From assembly GCA_016288855.1 (NCBI GenBank), contig JAEELJ010000051.1:1-64000 (forward strand): a stretch of 64,000 bases of DNA. The letters run 5' to 3'. The translations under genes and the position numbers were made by a program. Within the stretch, counting starts at the first letter, position 1, and every line of letters starts with the position of its first letter. The notes under the pieces were generated by a model. That model saw only the letters and a list, made by a program, of their open reading frames with translations. It was not told the DNA's origin and made no database searches. Of the stretch, positions 8,025 through 16,010 are shown one piece after another. Source of the stretch: Acholeplasmatales bacterium (GTDB lineage Bacteria > Bacillota_I > Bacilli_A > Acholeplasmatales > Anaeroplasmataceae).

Positions 8025-10433
8025 TTAATTTAAGCTTAAATACTGAGGCATATATTGAGTATAATGCTTTGATAATGCAGTATATAAGTATTCAGTCTTT
8101 CTTGCACCAATTTGTGCAATGATTTCTTGGTATGTATAATTTCTACCATCTGCTGCAGCAATTACAACTGTTTCACTTGATAAGCCTTCAGTGTGAGTAT
8201 TTGCTTGGTCAGTAACTACCTTAACCCATCCTTGTGGAGTTGTAGATAATTTACCATCAACTTCCCAGAATCTTGAAATACCAGCGAAATGAGAGCTTCC
8301 GACTGAAACTGTACCATAATTGATACTTGGAACTGTTACACCCCAACTAATGTCAGTAGTTAATTCAGATAATGTTACAGAACCTGTTTGACATGCAGTT
8401 AAGATGTTTGTTAAAGCATCCTGTGCATATTGGTTTGTAGCCGTATAATTTAATGATGCTTCACGAACAGAACCAATACCATGTGTTGCACCGATATTTT
8501 GTCTCATGAATTCCCAGAAAGATACACCAGATGACTTAATCCAGTTTCTTGTAGCTTGGCTTAACTGAGGAGTTGTTTGTCCTTGATATACAACTAATTC
8601 TTGATTCCAATACTTGCTTGTACCGAAGTCATTAACCATTGTACCTTGCTTAGAGAAGATATAATCCATTAACTGAACTGCTTTTTCCTTATTATCAGAT
8701 TCAGTTGGAATACACCAAGAATTATTCTTTACAGAACGGTTATCTTCCATATATCTCATTAAAGTCTTACCTGTTTTATTTGTAATACTTTGAGTTAAGA
8801 TATCATCATTATTATATGATGTATTATGCCAATATGAATATGGTGGTAATATAGGCATGATTCCTGTTACTGAAGATCCTTGGAACATTCCTACTCTATC
8901 TTCATCTTCTGTACCTACATTGTTAGTATCAATAGAATTTGTTGCAGCTGTAGTAGCTGTAAAATCATATGTCATGAAACCATAATTATCATTATCTGGT
9001 GAAGTTTCAAGGTGACCAAAGTATTTATTTAAATAAACTGATGCACCCTTATTTGCACTAATATAGAAATTCTCTAAAATTAATCCTTCATCATATAATT
9101 GTGATAAGTAATTTAATGCTTCATATGTAGATGTTGCAGTATCTGCATCAGAAATTGTACCATTTCCATCAAAGAATAAATGATTATGTTCTGAAGTTAA
9201 ACCTTGAACACCAAAGATTTGTGCAAATTGTAAAATATTATTAATACGGTTATCTTCTTGTCCTCTTGGGAATAATACTTCGATTTCTACATTATCATCG
9301 AAAACAATTTCTCCTGGATTTGCTTTAATAACACGCATTAATGCAATTAAATCATCAGTATTATAGCAAGCAGCTTGTGATGTGAAAATATCACTTAGCT
9401 TTTCATAATACTTATTTGTTCCGATATATTGTCCATAAGCAGCACGTAAATATGTTCTAAATTGATTAGCTAATTCTAATCCTGTACATCCATGGCTTAA
9501 TAATTCATTTTGTTGCTTAATAATATTAGTTGTTTGCTTTACTAAAATAGTTTCTAATTCACCATCATATGTAATTTTTAATTCAGTATTCTCTTGTGGA
9601 TAATTGTAGTTATCATCCATAAATGGCTGGAACTTAGGAGCTTGTAATACATTTGAATCTGCGTTGGCACCATTTGTCTTACTATCGTCTCCTACGTTAT
9701 CATTATCTAGAATAGTTTCTACATATTCTGTGTTCATAACAATAGACTTTTCATATTCATTATATCCATCAAAGTATGGAGTATAATACATTACTTGGTC
9801 ATCACCTTCACCCTGAATAACTAAATCTTTAACTTCAGGATGGCTTTCTAGATAAGCCTTGAAATAAGGCATTTTACCACTATTATAATATGGCATTAAG
9901 TTTACTGCCTTACCTGAATTACCCATTTCAGTAATATTTTCAGTTGTGTTATAGAATAAGTCAATCTTTTGATTTGTATCTTTTTGTGACTTGTAGTTAT
10001 TTGTATCAACAGTTGTATAAGTATTCTTATCATTAGTTGAATTGTAATCACAAGCTTCTCTTATACTTGTTTTTATTGTATTACCAAAATAAGTCCATAC
10101 AGGTAAAACTTGATCCTTAGTATAATTTGAATTTTCAATTGGGTTTTGGAATGAATCTCTAGCTGAAATACCAGCAGTTCCACTATAGTTAATAAAAACA
10201 TCTAACCCTTTTGTATCTTGTTCGTATGTAATTGTTGTAGAAGTATTTTGAGTAGTTGTATTACCAGTAGTTGTATTACCAGTAGCTGTTGTAGTTGTAG
10301 TTGTAGAAGTTGTAGTTGTTCCGCTTGTTGTCTTAGCAGGTTCATTACCACTACCTTCGTTAGAACCACAAGCTGTTAAAGCAAGAGCTGTTAAAGCAGT
10401 TGCTGCAAATAAAACACCGACTCTTTTTCTCAT
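8025..10433 (-). CDS. Large extracellular solute-binding lipoprotein (family 1-like)
   Basis: An 802-aa secreted lipoprotein: signal peptide with lipobox LTAC and lipidated Cys22, a Thr/Asn/Gly-rich linker of low complexity up to about residue 70, then a long globular part. The body resembles large family-1 sugar-binding proteins of ABC transporters (segments such as NSWCIPTESDNKEKAVQLMDY and WGVTVPSINYG), but it is longer than usual and no permease or ATPase gene is beside it. A GGAGG site precedes the ATG. A good promoter (10476-10504) and a cre-like site (10520-10533) upstream suggest carbon-source control. The bound substrate is unknown; a carbohydrate is the most likely guess. Confidence 0.75.
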   Translation of the reverse strand: MRKRVGVLFAATALTALALTACGSNEGSGNEPAKTTSGTTTTSTTTTTTATGNTTTGNTTTQNTSTTITYEQDTKGLDVFINYSGTAGISARDSFQNPIENSNYTKDQVLPVWTYFGNTIKTSIREACDYNSTNDKNTYTTVDTNNYKSQKDTNQKIDLFYNTTENITEMGNSGKAVNLMPYYNSGKMPYFKAYLESHPEVKDLVIQGEGDDQVMYYTPYFDGYNEYEKSIVMNTEYVETILDNDNVGDDSKTNGANADSNVLQAPKFQPFMDDNYNYPQENTELKITYDGELETILVKQTTNIIKQQNELLSHGCTGLELANQFRTYLRAAYGQYIGTNKYYEKLSDIFTSQAACYNTDDLIALMRVIKANPGEIVFDDNVEIEVLFPRGQEDNRINNILQFAQIFGVQGLTSEHNHLFFDGNGTISDADTATSTYEALNYLSQLYDEGLILENFYISANKGASVYLNKYFGHLETSPDNDNYGFMTYDFTATTAATNSIDTNNVGTEDEDRVGMFQGSSVTGIMPILPPYSYWHNTSYNNDDILTQSITNKTGKTLMRYMEDNRSVKNNSWCIPTESDNKEKAVQLMDYIFSKQGTMVNDFGTSKYWNQELVVYQGQTTPQLSQATRNWIKSSGVSFWEFMRQNIGATHGIGSVREASLNYTATNQYAQDALTNILTACQTGSVTLSELTTDISWGVTVPSINYGTVSVGSSHFAGISRFWEVDGKLSTTPQGWVKVVTDQANTHTEGLSSETVVIAAADGRNYTYQEIIAQIGARKTEYLYTALSKHYTQYMPQYLSLN

Positions 10434-10475
10434 TTTTTTGTATCCTCCTCTGGATAATATACGATATTCATAGTT

Positions 10476-10504
10476 ATTATATGATAAATATTATTTTTTA
10501 GCAA
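10476..10504 (-). promoter_or_regulatory. Promoter of the solute-binding lipoprotein gene
   Basis: Minus strand TTGCTA (10499-10504), 17-bp spacer, TATAAT (10476-10481), giving a leader of about 35 nt. Confidence 0.65.
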
Positions 10505-10519
10505 ACATAATGAAAAGAA

Positions 10520-10533
10520 TGAAAACGTTATTA
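10520..10533 (+). promoter_or_regulatory. cre-like (CcpA) site
   Basis: TGAAAACGTTATTA matches 13 of 14 positions of the cre consensus TGWAANCGNTNWCA. It lies just upstream of the -35 element of the solute-binding lipoprotein promoter. Whether this organism has CcpA cannot be seen from the window. Confidence 0.4.
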
Positions 10534-10546
10534 TTTCTTACATAAT

Positions 10547-10573
10547 TAAAAGGGAGAATAAATATTCTCCCTT
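10547..10573 (-). terminator. Terminator of rnpB
   Basis: GGGAGAATA/TATTCTCCC hairpin (10552-10560 with 10563-10571), T-run on the minus side, directly after the RNase P RNA 3' end. Confidence 0.85.
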
Positions 10574-10582
10574 GTTTTTTAT

Positions 10583-10932
10583 ATTAATACAGCTTGTAAG
10601 CCATGTTTTGTACCTCGTTAAAGGCGGTAATCATTTATCTAAGATTTCTCTTCTTCTTCGTTGCTTCGATTCGCACTCAGAAACTCTCCTACCAAATTTG
10701 GATTTCTAGCTTGTGGGGTTTACCAACGTTTCATTCTAAAATTTCTTTTAGTATCGTCTCTGTGGCACTTTATGGAATACACCATATCATAAGACTTAGG
10801 CTTCTTCCGCCGTCACCATTTCTGGTGCCAGGCCTTATTTATTAGACCTGCGCAAACACTACATTCATCACAGAATGTGCTAGCATGGACTTTCCTAACG
10901 GTTACCCGCTCGATTACCCGGCTGTATCATTA
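10583..10932 (-). ncRNA. rnpB: RNase P RNA, type B
   Basis: Catalytic RNA that matures tRNA 5' ends. On the minus strand I see AGGAAAGTCC (10887-10896), the AGTGTTTGCGC and GACGGCGGAAG pieces, AAAGTGCCACAG (about 10757-10768), GGTAAACCCC, the CCAAATTTGG hairpin typical of type B RNAs, and AACATGGCTTACA (10595-10607). The ends pair to form P1 (GATACAGC with GCTGTAT), which sets the boundaries to within a few bases. At about 350 nt it is shorter than the roughly 400-nt Bacillus RNA, so some peripheral helix is reduced. Confidence 0.95.
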
Positions 10933-10963
10933 TTTATTCTATATATTTTTTAAGAAAAATCAA

Positions 10964-13114
10964 TTAGTTTTTCTTTTGTGCATCTAATAATGCATCTTTT
11001 CTTGATAAGTCGATTTGACCCTTTTCATTGATGTTAATGCACTTAACGATAATTTCATCGTTTAATGAAACTACATCTTCACACTTCTCAACTCTTTCTT
11101 GAGCTAATTTAGAAATGTGGCATAAACCTTCACATCCAGGCCATAATTCAACGAAGCATCCGTACTTTTCAATTCTCTTTACTTTACCAGTATAGATTTG
11201 GCCAACTTCAGCTTCCTTAACTGAATTAACAATATATTCTAAGCAAGCCTTAGCTGTTTCTAAGTTAGCATGCATTACATAAATTCTACCGTTTTGTTCA
11301 ATATCGATTTGAGCATTGTCGAATTTAGCAATTGTTTCATTAATTGTCTTTCCGCCTGAACCAATAACATCCTTAATCTTATCAGGGTTGATTTCAGATG
11401 TAACAACCTTTGGTGCATATTCTGAAACTGTAGGTCTTGGCTTAGCAATAGTTTCTGCCATATGATCTAGAATTTCGAATCTACCCTTCTTAGCTTGTTC
11501 TAGAGCTTCTCTTAAGATTTGATATGAAATACCTCTTACCTTAATATCCATTTGTAATGCTGTAATACCTTCTCTTGTACCAGCTACCTTGAAGTCCATA
11601 TCTCCTAAGTGATCTTCCATACCTTGGATATCAGTTAATACTGTATAATGCTTTTCATCAGTCATAATAAGACCCATTGCAATACCCGCAACTGGAGCCT
11701 TAAGAGGAACACCTGCAGCCATTAATGATAATGTACCAGCACAAATAGATGCTTGTGATGAAGAACCATTAGATTCTAAAATATCAGATGTAACACGAAT
11801 TGTGTATGGGAATTCTTCTACTGAAGGAATAACATAAGAAATTGCTCTTTCAGCTAAATTACCATGACCAATTTCTCTTCTTCCTGGTGCACCATATCTA
11901 CCAGTTTCACCAACTGAGTATTGAGGGAAATTGTATTGAAGCATGAAACGCTTTGTTGCATCTTCATCTAATCCATCAATTGTTTGTGCATCATTCATAG
12001 GAGCAAGAGTTGTTGTACCTAATGATTGAGTTTGACCACGTGTGAATAATGCAGAACCATGTACTCTAGGTAATACATCTATTCTTGAAGATAAAGGTCT
12101 TATTTCATCAACCTTTCTTCCATCAGGTCTAATCTTATCTACAGCAATCATTCTTCTTACTTCACCGTGTAAGATTTCATCTAATGTATATTGTACATTT
12201 CTTAAATATAATGCCTTAGCATCAGTATCCTCAACCTTGATATCTCCTAAATCCTTAATAAATACCTTCTTTGAGAATTCTTCAATTGTTTCAGCATTAA
12301 CTTCATCGATTGCCTTATATCTTTCAAGCTTATCTTCTACTCTGATAGCCTTGATTAATTTTTCTTCTGCAAAATCCTTTACTGCTTTTTCAATAACTGG
12401 ATCTACATGGAATAATGTAGGAACATATTTTTCCTTACCACATTCCTTAACGATTTCATTTTGGAATTCTGTTAATTTTTGGATTTCAGCATGACCGAAC
12501 TTTAATGCTTCCCACATTTCATCTTCTGAAACGAATTTTGCACCAGCTTCAACCATGTTGATAGCCTTATTTGTTCCTGCAACTGTTAAAGAAATAGTTG
12601 TTTCCTTAGCTTGTTCAGGTGTTGGGTTAATTACTAACTCTCCATTTACTTTACCAACTTCAACGCCGGCAATAGGTCCTTCAAAAGGAATATCTGAAAT
12701 CATTAATGCGATTGATGAACCTAATAATGCTGCCATTGCTGGTGAGCAATCAGGATCATAAGATAATACTGTATTAATGATTTGTACTTCATTATTAAAT
12801 CCATCTGCGAATAATGGACGGATAGGACGGTCAATTAAACGTGAAACTAATGTTTCATGTGTTGATGCCTTTCCTTCTCTTCTTAAATAGTTTCCAGGAA
12901 TCTTTCCTGCGGCATATAACTTTTCTTGATATAATACCATTAGTGGGAAGAAGTCTGCATCTGATGCAACGTTATTTGATACTGCTGCTGATAAAACAGT
13001 TGTATCACCATATTTTACAATACAAGCACCATTAGCCTGCTTAGCTACTTCACCAATTTCTACAACAACTGGACGTCCTGCCCAATTGTATTCAAAGTGC
13101 TTTACTTCACTCAT
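10964..13114 (-). CDS. pnp: Polyribonucleotide nucleotidyltransferase (PNPase)
   Basis: Phosphorolytic 3'-5' exoribonuclease of RNA turnover. The 716-aa protein contains two RNase PH domains (about 1-220 and 310-540) with the SSSQASICAG and GxGNLAERA regions, then a KH domain (INPDKIKDVIGSGGKTI) and a C-terminal S1 domain (GQIYTGKVKRIEKYGCFVEL). An AAGGAGA site precedes the ATG. It follows rpsO, keeping the common rpsO-pnp order, although a strong terminator lies between them. Confidence 0.97.
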   Translation of the reverse strand: MSEVKHFEYNWAGRPVVVEIGEVAKQANGACIVKYGDTTVLSAAVSNNVASDADFFPLMVLYQEKLYAAGKIPGNYLRREGKASTHETLVSRLIDRPIRPLFADGFNNEVQIINTVLSYDPDCSPAMAALLGSSIALMISDIPFEGPIAGVEVGKVNGELVINPTPEQAKETTISLTVAGTNKAINMVEAGAKFVSEDEMWEALKFGHAEIQKLTEFQNEIVKECGKEKYVPTLFHVDPVIEKAVKDFAEEKLIKAIRVEDKLERYKAIDEVNAETIEEFSKKVFIKDLGDIKVEDTDAKALYLRNVQYTLDEILHGEVRRMIAVDKIRPDGRKVDEIRPLSSRIDVLPRVHGSALFTRGQTQSLGTTTLAPMNDAQTIDGLDEDATKRFMLQYNFPQYSVGETGRYGAPGRREIGHGNLAERAISYVIPSVEEFPYTIRVTSDILESNGSSSQASICAGTLSLMAAGVPLKAPVAGIAMGLIMTDEKHYTVLTDIQGMEDHLGDMDFKVAGTREGITALQMDIKVRGISYQILREALEQAKKGRFEILDHMAETIAKPRPTVSEYAPKVVTSEINPDKIKDVIGSGGKTINETIAKFDNAQIDIEQNGRIYVMHANLETAKACLEYIVNSVKEAEVGQIYTGKVKRIEKYGCFVELWPGCEGLCHISKLAQERVEKCEDVVSLNDEIIVKCININEKGQIDLSRKDALLDAQKKN

Positions 13115-13203
13115 TATAAATTATTCTCCTTTTTTTATTAATCTCACAAATTATTATAGCACAATTCATAACTTTTTCCATCATTAAATATTATATTTAA
13201 AAA

Positions 13204-13235
13204 TAAAAAAATGGATAACCTAATAGGTTATCCAT
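13204..13235 (-). terminator. Terminator between rpsO and pnp
   Basis: 11-bp hairpin ATGGATAACCT/AGGTTATCCAT (13211-13221 with 13225-13235) with a 3-nt loop and a T-run on the minus strand just past the rpsO stop. Confidence 0.9.
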
Positions 13236-13242
13236 TAATTAA

Positions 13243-13509
13243 TTATCTTCTTAAGCCTAACTTCTTAATAGTTTCTTCATATTCCTTAAGGTTAGTCTTC
13301 TTTAAATAAGCTAATAAAGCCTTTCTTTGTCCAATCTTAGACATAAGACCACGCTTACCTTGGAAATCATGAATGTTTACTTCGAAGTGCTTGTTTAAGT
13401 TTTCGATTTCCTTTGTTAAGATAGCAACCTGAACAGATGTAGAACCTGTATCATTAGCGTTCTTACCGAAATCCTTAACGATTTGTGCCTTTTCTTCCTT
13501 AGTTAACAT
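13243..13509 (-). CDS. rpsO: 30S ribosomal protein S15
   Basis: Primary 16S rRNA-binding protein of the small-subunit platform. The 88-aa sequence carries family-typical segments (GSTSVQVAILTKEIENLN, GLMSKIGQRKALLAYLK) and the basic GLRR end. A GGAGG site precedes the ATG. A structured leader upstream could bind S15 for feedback control. It is followed by its own terminator and then pnp. Confidence 0.97.
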   Translation of the reverse strand: MLTKEEKAQIVKDFGKNANDTGSTSVQVAILTKEIENLNKHFEVNIHDFQGKRGLMSKIGQRKALLAYLKKTNLKEYEETIKKLGLRR

Positions 13510-13539
13510 AATTAAGTTCCTCCTATAAATTCATATTCA

Positions 13540-13584
13540 CGTATAACAATGTCTAAGTTGAGGAAACTATAGACTTTGCAAACG
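13540..13584 (-). promoter_or_regulatory. Structured rpsO leader (possible S15 autoregulatory element)
   Basis: On the minus strand the leader folds with an outer helix (CGT...ACG plus GCAA/TTGT) and an inner GTCTA/TAGAC helix, about 30 nt before the ribosome site. Several lineages control rpsO through such leaders, but sequence alone does not prove S15 binding. Confidence 0.35.
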
Positions 13585-13637
13585 CACAAGTGTATTTTAC
13601 ACTAATCAATATTATATTTCAACCCTAAAAATAATTT

Positions 13638-14540
13638 TTATTTATTTTCTAACGATTTACTTATACATTTATCTTTATCATTTTTTAATTGAGTTTTTAA
13701 TTCATCTAAAGATTGGAATTTAACTTCTCCTCTTATTCTATCTATAAAGAATATTTCAATGTTTTTTCCATATAGGTCTAAATCTAGATCAAAAATATTA
13801 ACCTCAAGTCTTAAATCCTCTTGGAATTTAACAGTTGGATTATGTCCTATATTACACATGCCATCATATTCTTTATTGTCATATAATACCTTAACGTAAT
13901 AAACTCCATTTTCAGGTAGAAAATAGTTTTTATATTCTATATTAGCAGTAGGGAATCCAAGCTTTCTTCCGTTTTGATTACCATGAACAACCATACCTCT
14001 AATTGAGAATGGTCTACCAAGCATCTTCTTAGCTTCGCTAACATTTCCCATTGATAAAAGCTCTCTTATATATGTTGTTGACACTCTAACATTTTCATAG
14101 ATGAATTTTTTAATTTCATAGAATTCAAAATTTTCATCTAAATCCTTAATGTTTCCTTCAGCATATATTCCAAATGTAAAATCATATCCACAAACACAGC
14201 TTTTTATTCCTATTTTTCTCATTAAATTCATGAATTCTTCTTTTGGCATATTCATAACCTTATCATTAAATTCAATAACAATAAGATAATCAATACCCAT
14301 GGATTCAATTATTTCAGCCTTTTTATCAATTGGTGTAATAACTGGATAATTAGGAATCTTTTTTATAAAAACACTTGGATGAGGATTAAATGTTAATACT
14401 GCAGACTTCAATCCATGTCTTTTACATTCTTCTATTAATTTTTGATGTCCTAGATGAACTCCATCAAAATTACCTATTGCAGCACATACTTCTTCAGGTA
14501 GTTGTTGGACATTCATATCTTTAATGAATATTGTTTTCAT
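13638..14540 (-). CDS. ribF: Bifunctional riboflavin kinase / FAD synthetase
   Basis: Makes FMN from riboflavin and then FAD from FMN. The 300-aa protein has an N-terminal nucleotidyltransferase domain (GNFDGVHLGHQKLI near residues 23-36, TFNPHP) and a C-terminal kinase domain (GRKLGFPTANI, NGVYYVKV, MCNIGHNPTV, LEVNIFDLDLDLYG). Last gene of the long thyA-to-ribF operon, 8 nt after truB. Together with RibU at 38423 it defines a riboflavin salvage route. No clear terminator follows, so some readthrough toward rpsO is possible. Confidence 0.95.
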   Translation of the reverse strand: MKTIFIKDMNVQQLPEEVCAAIGNFDGVHLGHQKLIEECKRHGLKSAVLTFNPHPSVFIKKIPNYPVITPIDKKAEIIESMGIDYLIVIEFNDKVMNMPKEEFMNLMRKIGIKSCVCGYDFTFGIYAEGNIKDLDENFEFYEIKKFIYENVRVSTTYIRELLSMGNVSEAKKMLGRPFSIRGMVVHGNQNGRKLGFPTANIEYKNYFLPENGVYYVKVLYDNKEYDGMCNIGHNPTVKFQEDLRLEVNIFDLDLDLYGKNIEIFFIDRIRGEVKFQSLDELKTQLKNDKDKCISKSLENK

Positions 14541-14548
14541 AGTTGCCT

Positions 14549-15397
14549 CTAAAATATTAATAATGGCTTATATATATTTTCTTCCGTTTCCTCATAAATT
14601 GCAATATCTTTTGATTCACATCTAACTATAAAAATACCTTTCATAGTTGTTTGTCTTTTATCAAAAGTTACTCCATTTTGTGCTAAGTGAGCTCTATATT
14701 TATCTACTTCTAATACTTGAAAATTAAAAAACTTATTTATTGGAATAATATCATATTCTTTTACATCATCTAATGATTTAGCATCTGAAATTGATAAATC
14801 CTCTACTTTTGTTCTTCTTAATTCCTTTACAATAGCACATCCACCTAATAATATGCCTAAGTCATGTGCATAGCTTCTTATGTAAAATCCTTTAGAAACC
14901 TTAAGTCTTATTCTTGCTATAGGATGAGTAGGAGAATCAATAAATTCAATTAATTCATCTTCTATTACATGTACATCTCTTTCTTGTACTAAAACTTCTT
15001 CATCATCCTTATATCTCATTAGCTTTTTACCATTTACCTTAATAGCTGATACCATTGGTGGTAATTGTGTAGTTTTCTTTTTAAGGATTTCCATTTTTTC
15101 TTTTAAATTATTTATATCTATAGGCATTGAAATATCATTTGTAATTTCTGAATCTATATCATAGCTTTTTGAATCTAGACCAAAAACAATATCTGCAATA
15201 TATTCTTTAGTATCATAATTTAAAAGCTTTAAAAGCTTAGTTGCCTTATCTAGCGCAACAATCATTAATCCTGTCGCATTAGGATCTAGGGTTCCAGAAT
15301 GTCCGGTTTTAGATAAAGAAAATTTATATTTAATTTTGTTGCATAAAGAAAATGAAGTCATACCCTTTTCTTTATCTAAAAGTAAAAATCCGTCCAT
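14549..15397 (-). CDS. truB: tRNA pseudouridine(55) synthase TruB
   Basis: Converts U55 in the T loop of tRNAs to pseudouridine. The 282-aa protein shows the catalytic motif GHSGTLDPNATGL with nucleophile Asp38, plus the LPPMVSAIKVNGK and RSYAHDLG segments. It begins one base after the thiN stop and precedes ribF, a truB-ribF order common in Bacillota. The ribosome site (GGAAGA) lies inside the end of thiN. Confidence 0.95.
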   Translation of the reverse strand: MDGFLLLDKEKGMTSFSLCNKIKYKFSLSKTGHSGTLDPNATGLMIVALDKATKLLKLLNYDTKEYIADIVFGLDSKSYDIDSEITNDISMPIDINNLKEKMEILKKKTTQLPPMVSAIKVNGKKLMRYKDDEEVLVQERDVHVIEDELIEFIDSPTHPIARIRLKVSKGFYIRSYAHDLGILLGGCAIVKELRRTKVEDLSISDAKSLDDVKEYDIIPINKFFNFQVLEVDKYRAHLAQNGVTFDKRQTTMKGIFIVRCESKDIAIYEETEENIYKPLLIF

Positions 15398-15398
15398 T

Positions 15399-16010
15399 TT
15401 ATTTTTTATCTTCCTTTGAATAAATTACTAATATTCTTCCTTTATTAATTATAATTTCAGGATCATTATCAATTTCATTTGAAATACCTAATGGATTATT
15501 CATTAATAAATCCATATTAGTAACATTGTATTTAAATCCTTTTAAAGTTATATTAGTATCATTTGATAATGAAAATATTGATACATACTTATAATTAGAT
15601 AATGGCTTAAATGAAGATGATGATGTTATCATTAATGAATTATCATCAATCATTTTAACTTTAGGATTATTATACATATCTATGACATTTGCATAAAAAT
15701 GCTCTATTCTATCCCCTTTTATGCCGCCATAGATTGTAATTTCATCATAATCACTAACATATTCTATTGCATCTTTTGTGTCAGTATCATCCTTAATTGG
15801 ATTTAAAATTTTAATAGATTTTGAATACTTTTTAATTAATTCAAATTCTTCTTTTGATACTGAATCAAAATCACCAATTGCTAAATCCATTGTTATTTTA
15901 TTTAAAGCACAATTAAGTGCTCCTCTATCAGCACCAATTATAAATGTATCTTTTAGTAAATCCGTATTAATATTTTTAATATTAAATAAAACAATAGAAG
16001 CTTTTTTCAT
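15399..16010 (-). CDS. thiN: Thiamine pyrophosphokinase
   Basis: Transfers pyrophosphate from ATP to thiamine to give the active cofactor TPP. The 203-aa protein has the family motifs GADRGALNCA, LAIGDFDS, DDTDTKDAIEY and GGIKGDRIEH. Its ATG directly follows the mutS2 stop, so the two are coupled. It provides the second half of the thiamine salvage route started by ThiT. The position between mutS2 and truB is not the common one for this gene. Confidence 0.92.
   Translation of the reverse strand: MKKASIVLFNIKNINTDLLKDTFIIGADRGALNCALNKITMDLAIGDFDSVSKEEFELIKKYSKSIKILNPIKDDTDTKDAIEYVSDYDEITIYGGIKGDRIEHFYANVIDMYNNPKVKMIDDNSLMITSSSSFKPLSNYKYVSIFSLSNDTNITLKGFKYNVTNMDLLMNNPLGISNEIDNDPEIIINKGRILVIYSKEDKK

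Noticed and set aside
10603-10845. Plus-strand 80-codon reading frame
   Set aside because: It lies entirely inside the RNase P RNA gene on the opposite strand and has no ribosome site or family resemblance.
12042-12494. 150-codon plus-strand reading frame inside pnp
   Set aside because: Ser/Thr/Ile-rich antisense shadow of a conserved gene; no ribosome site.
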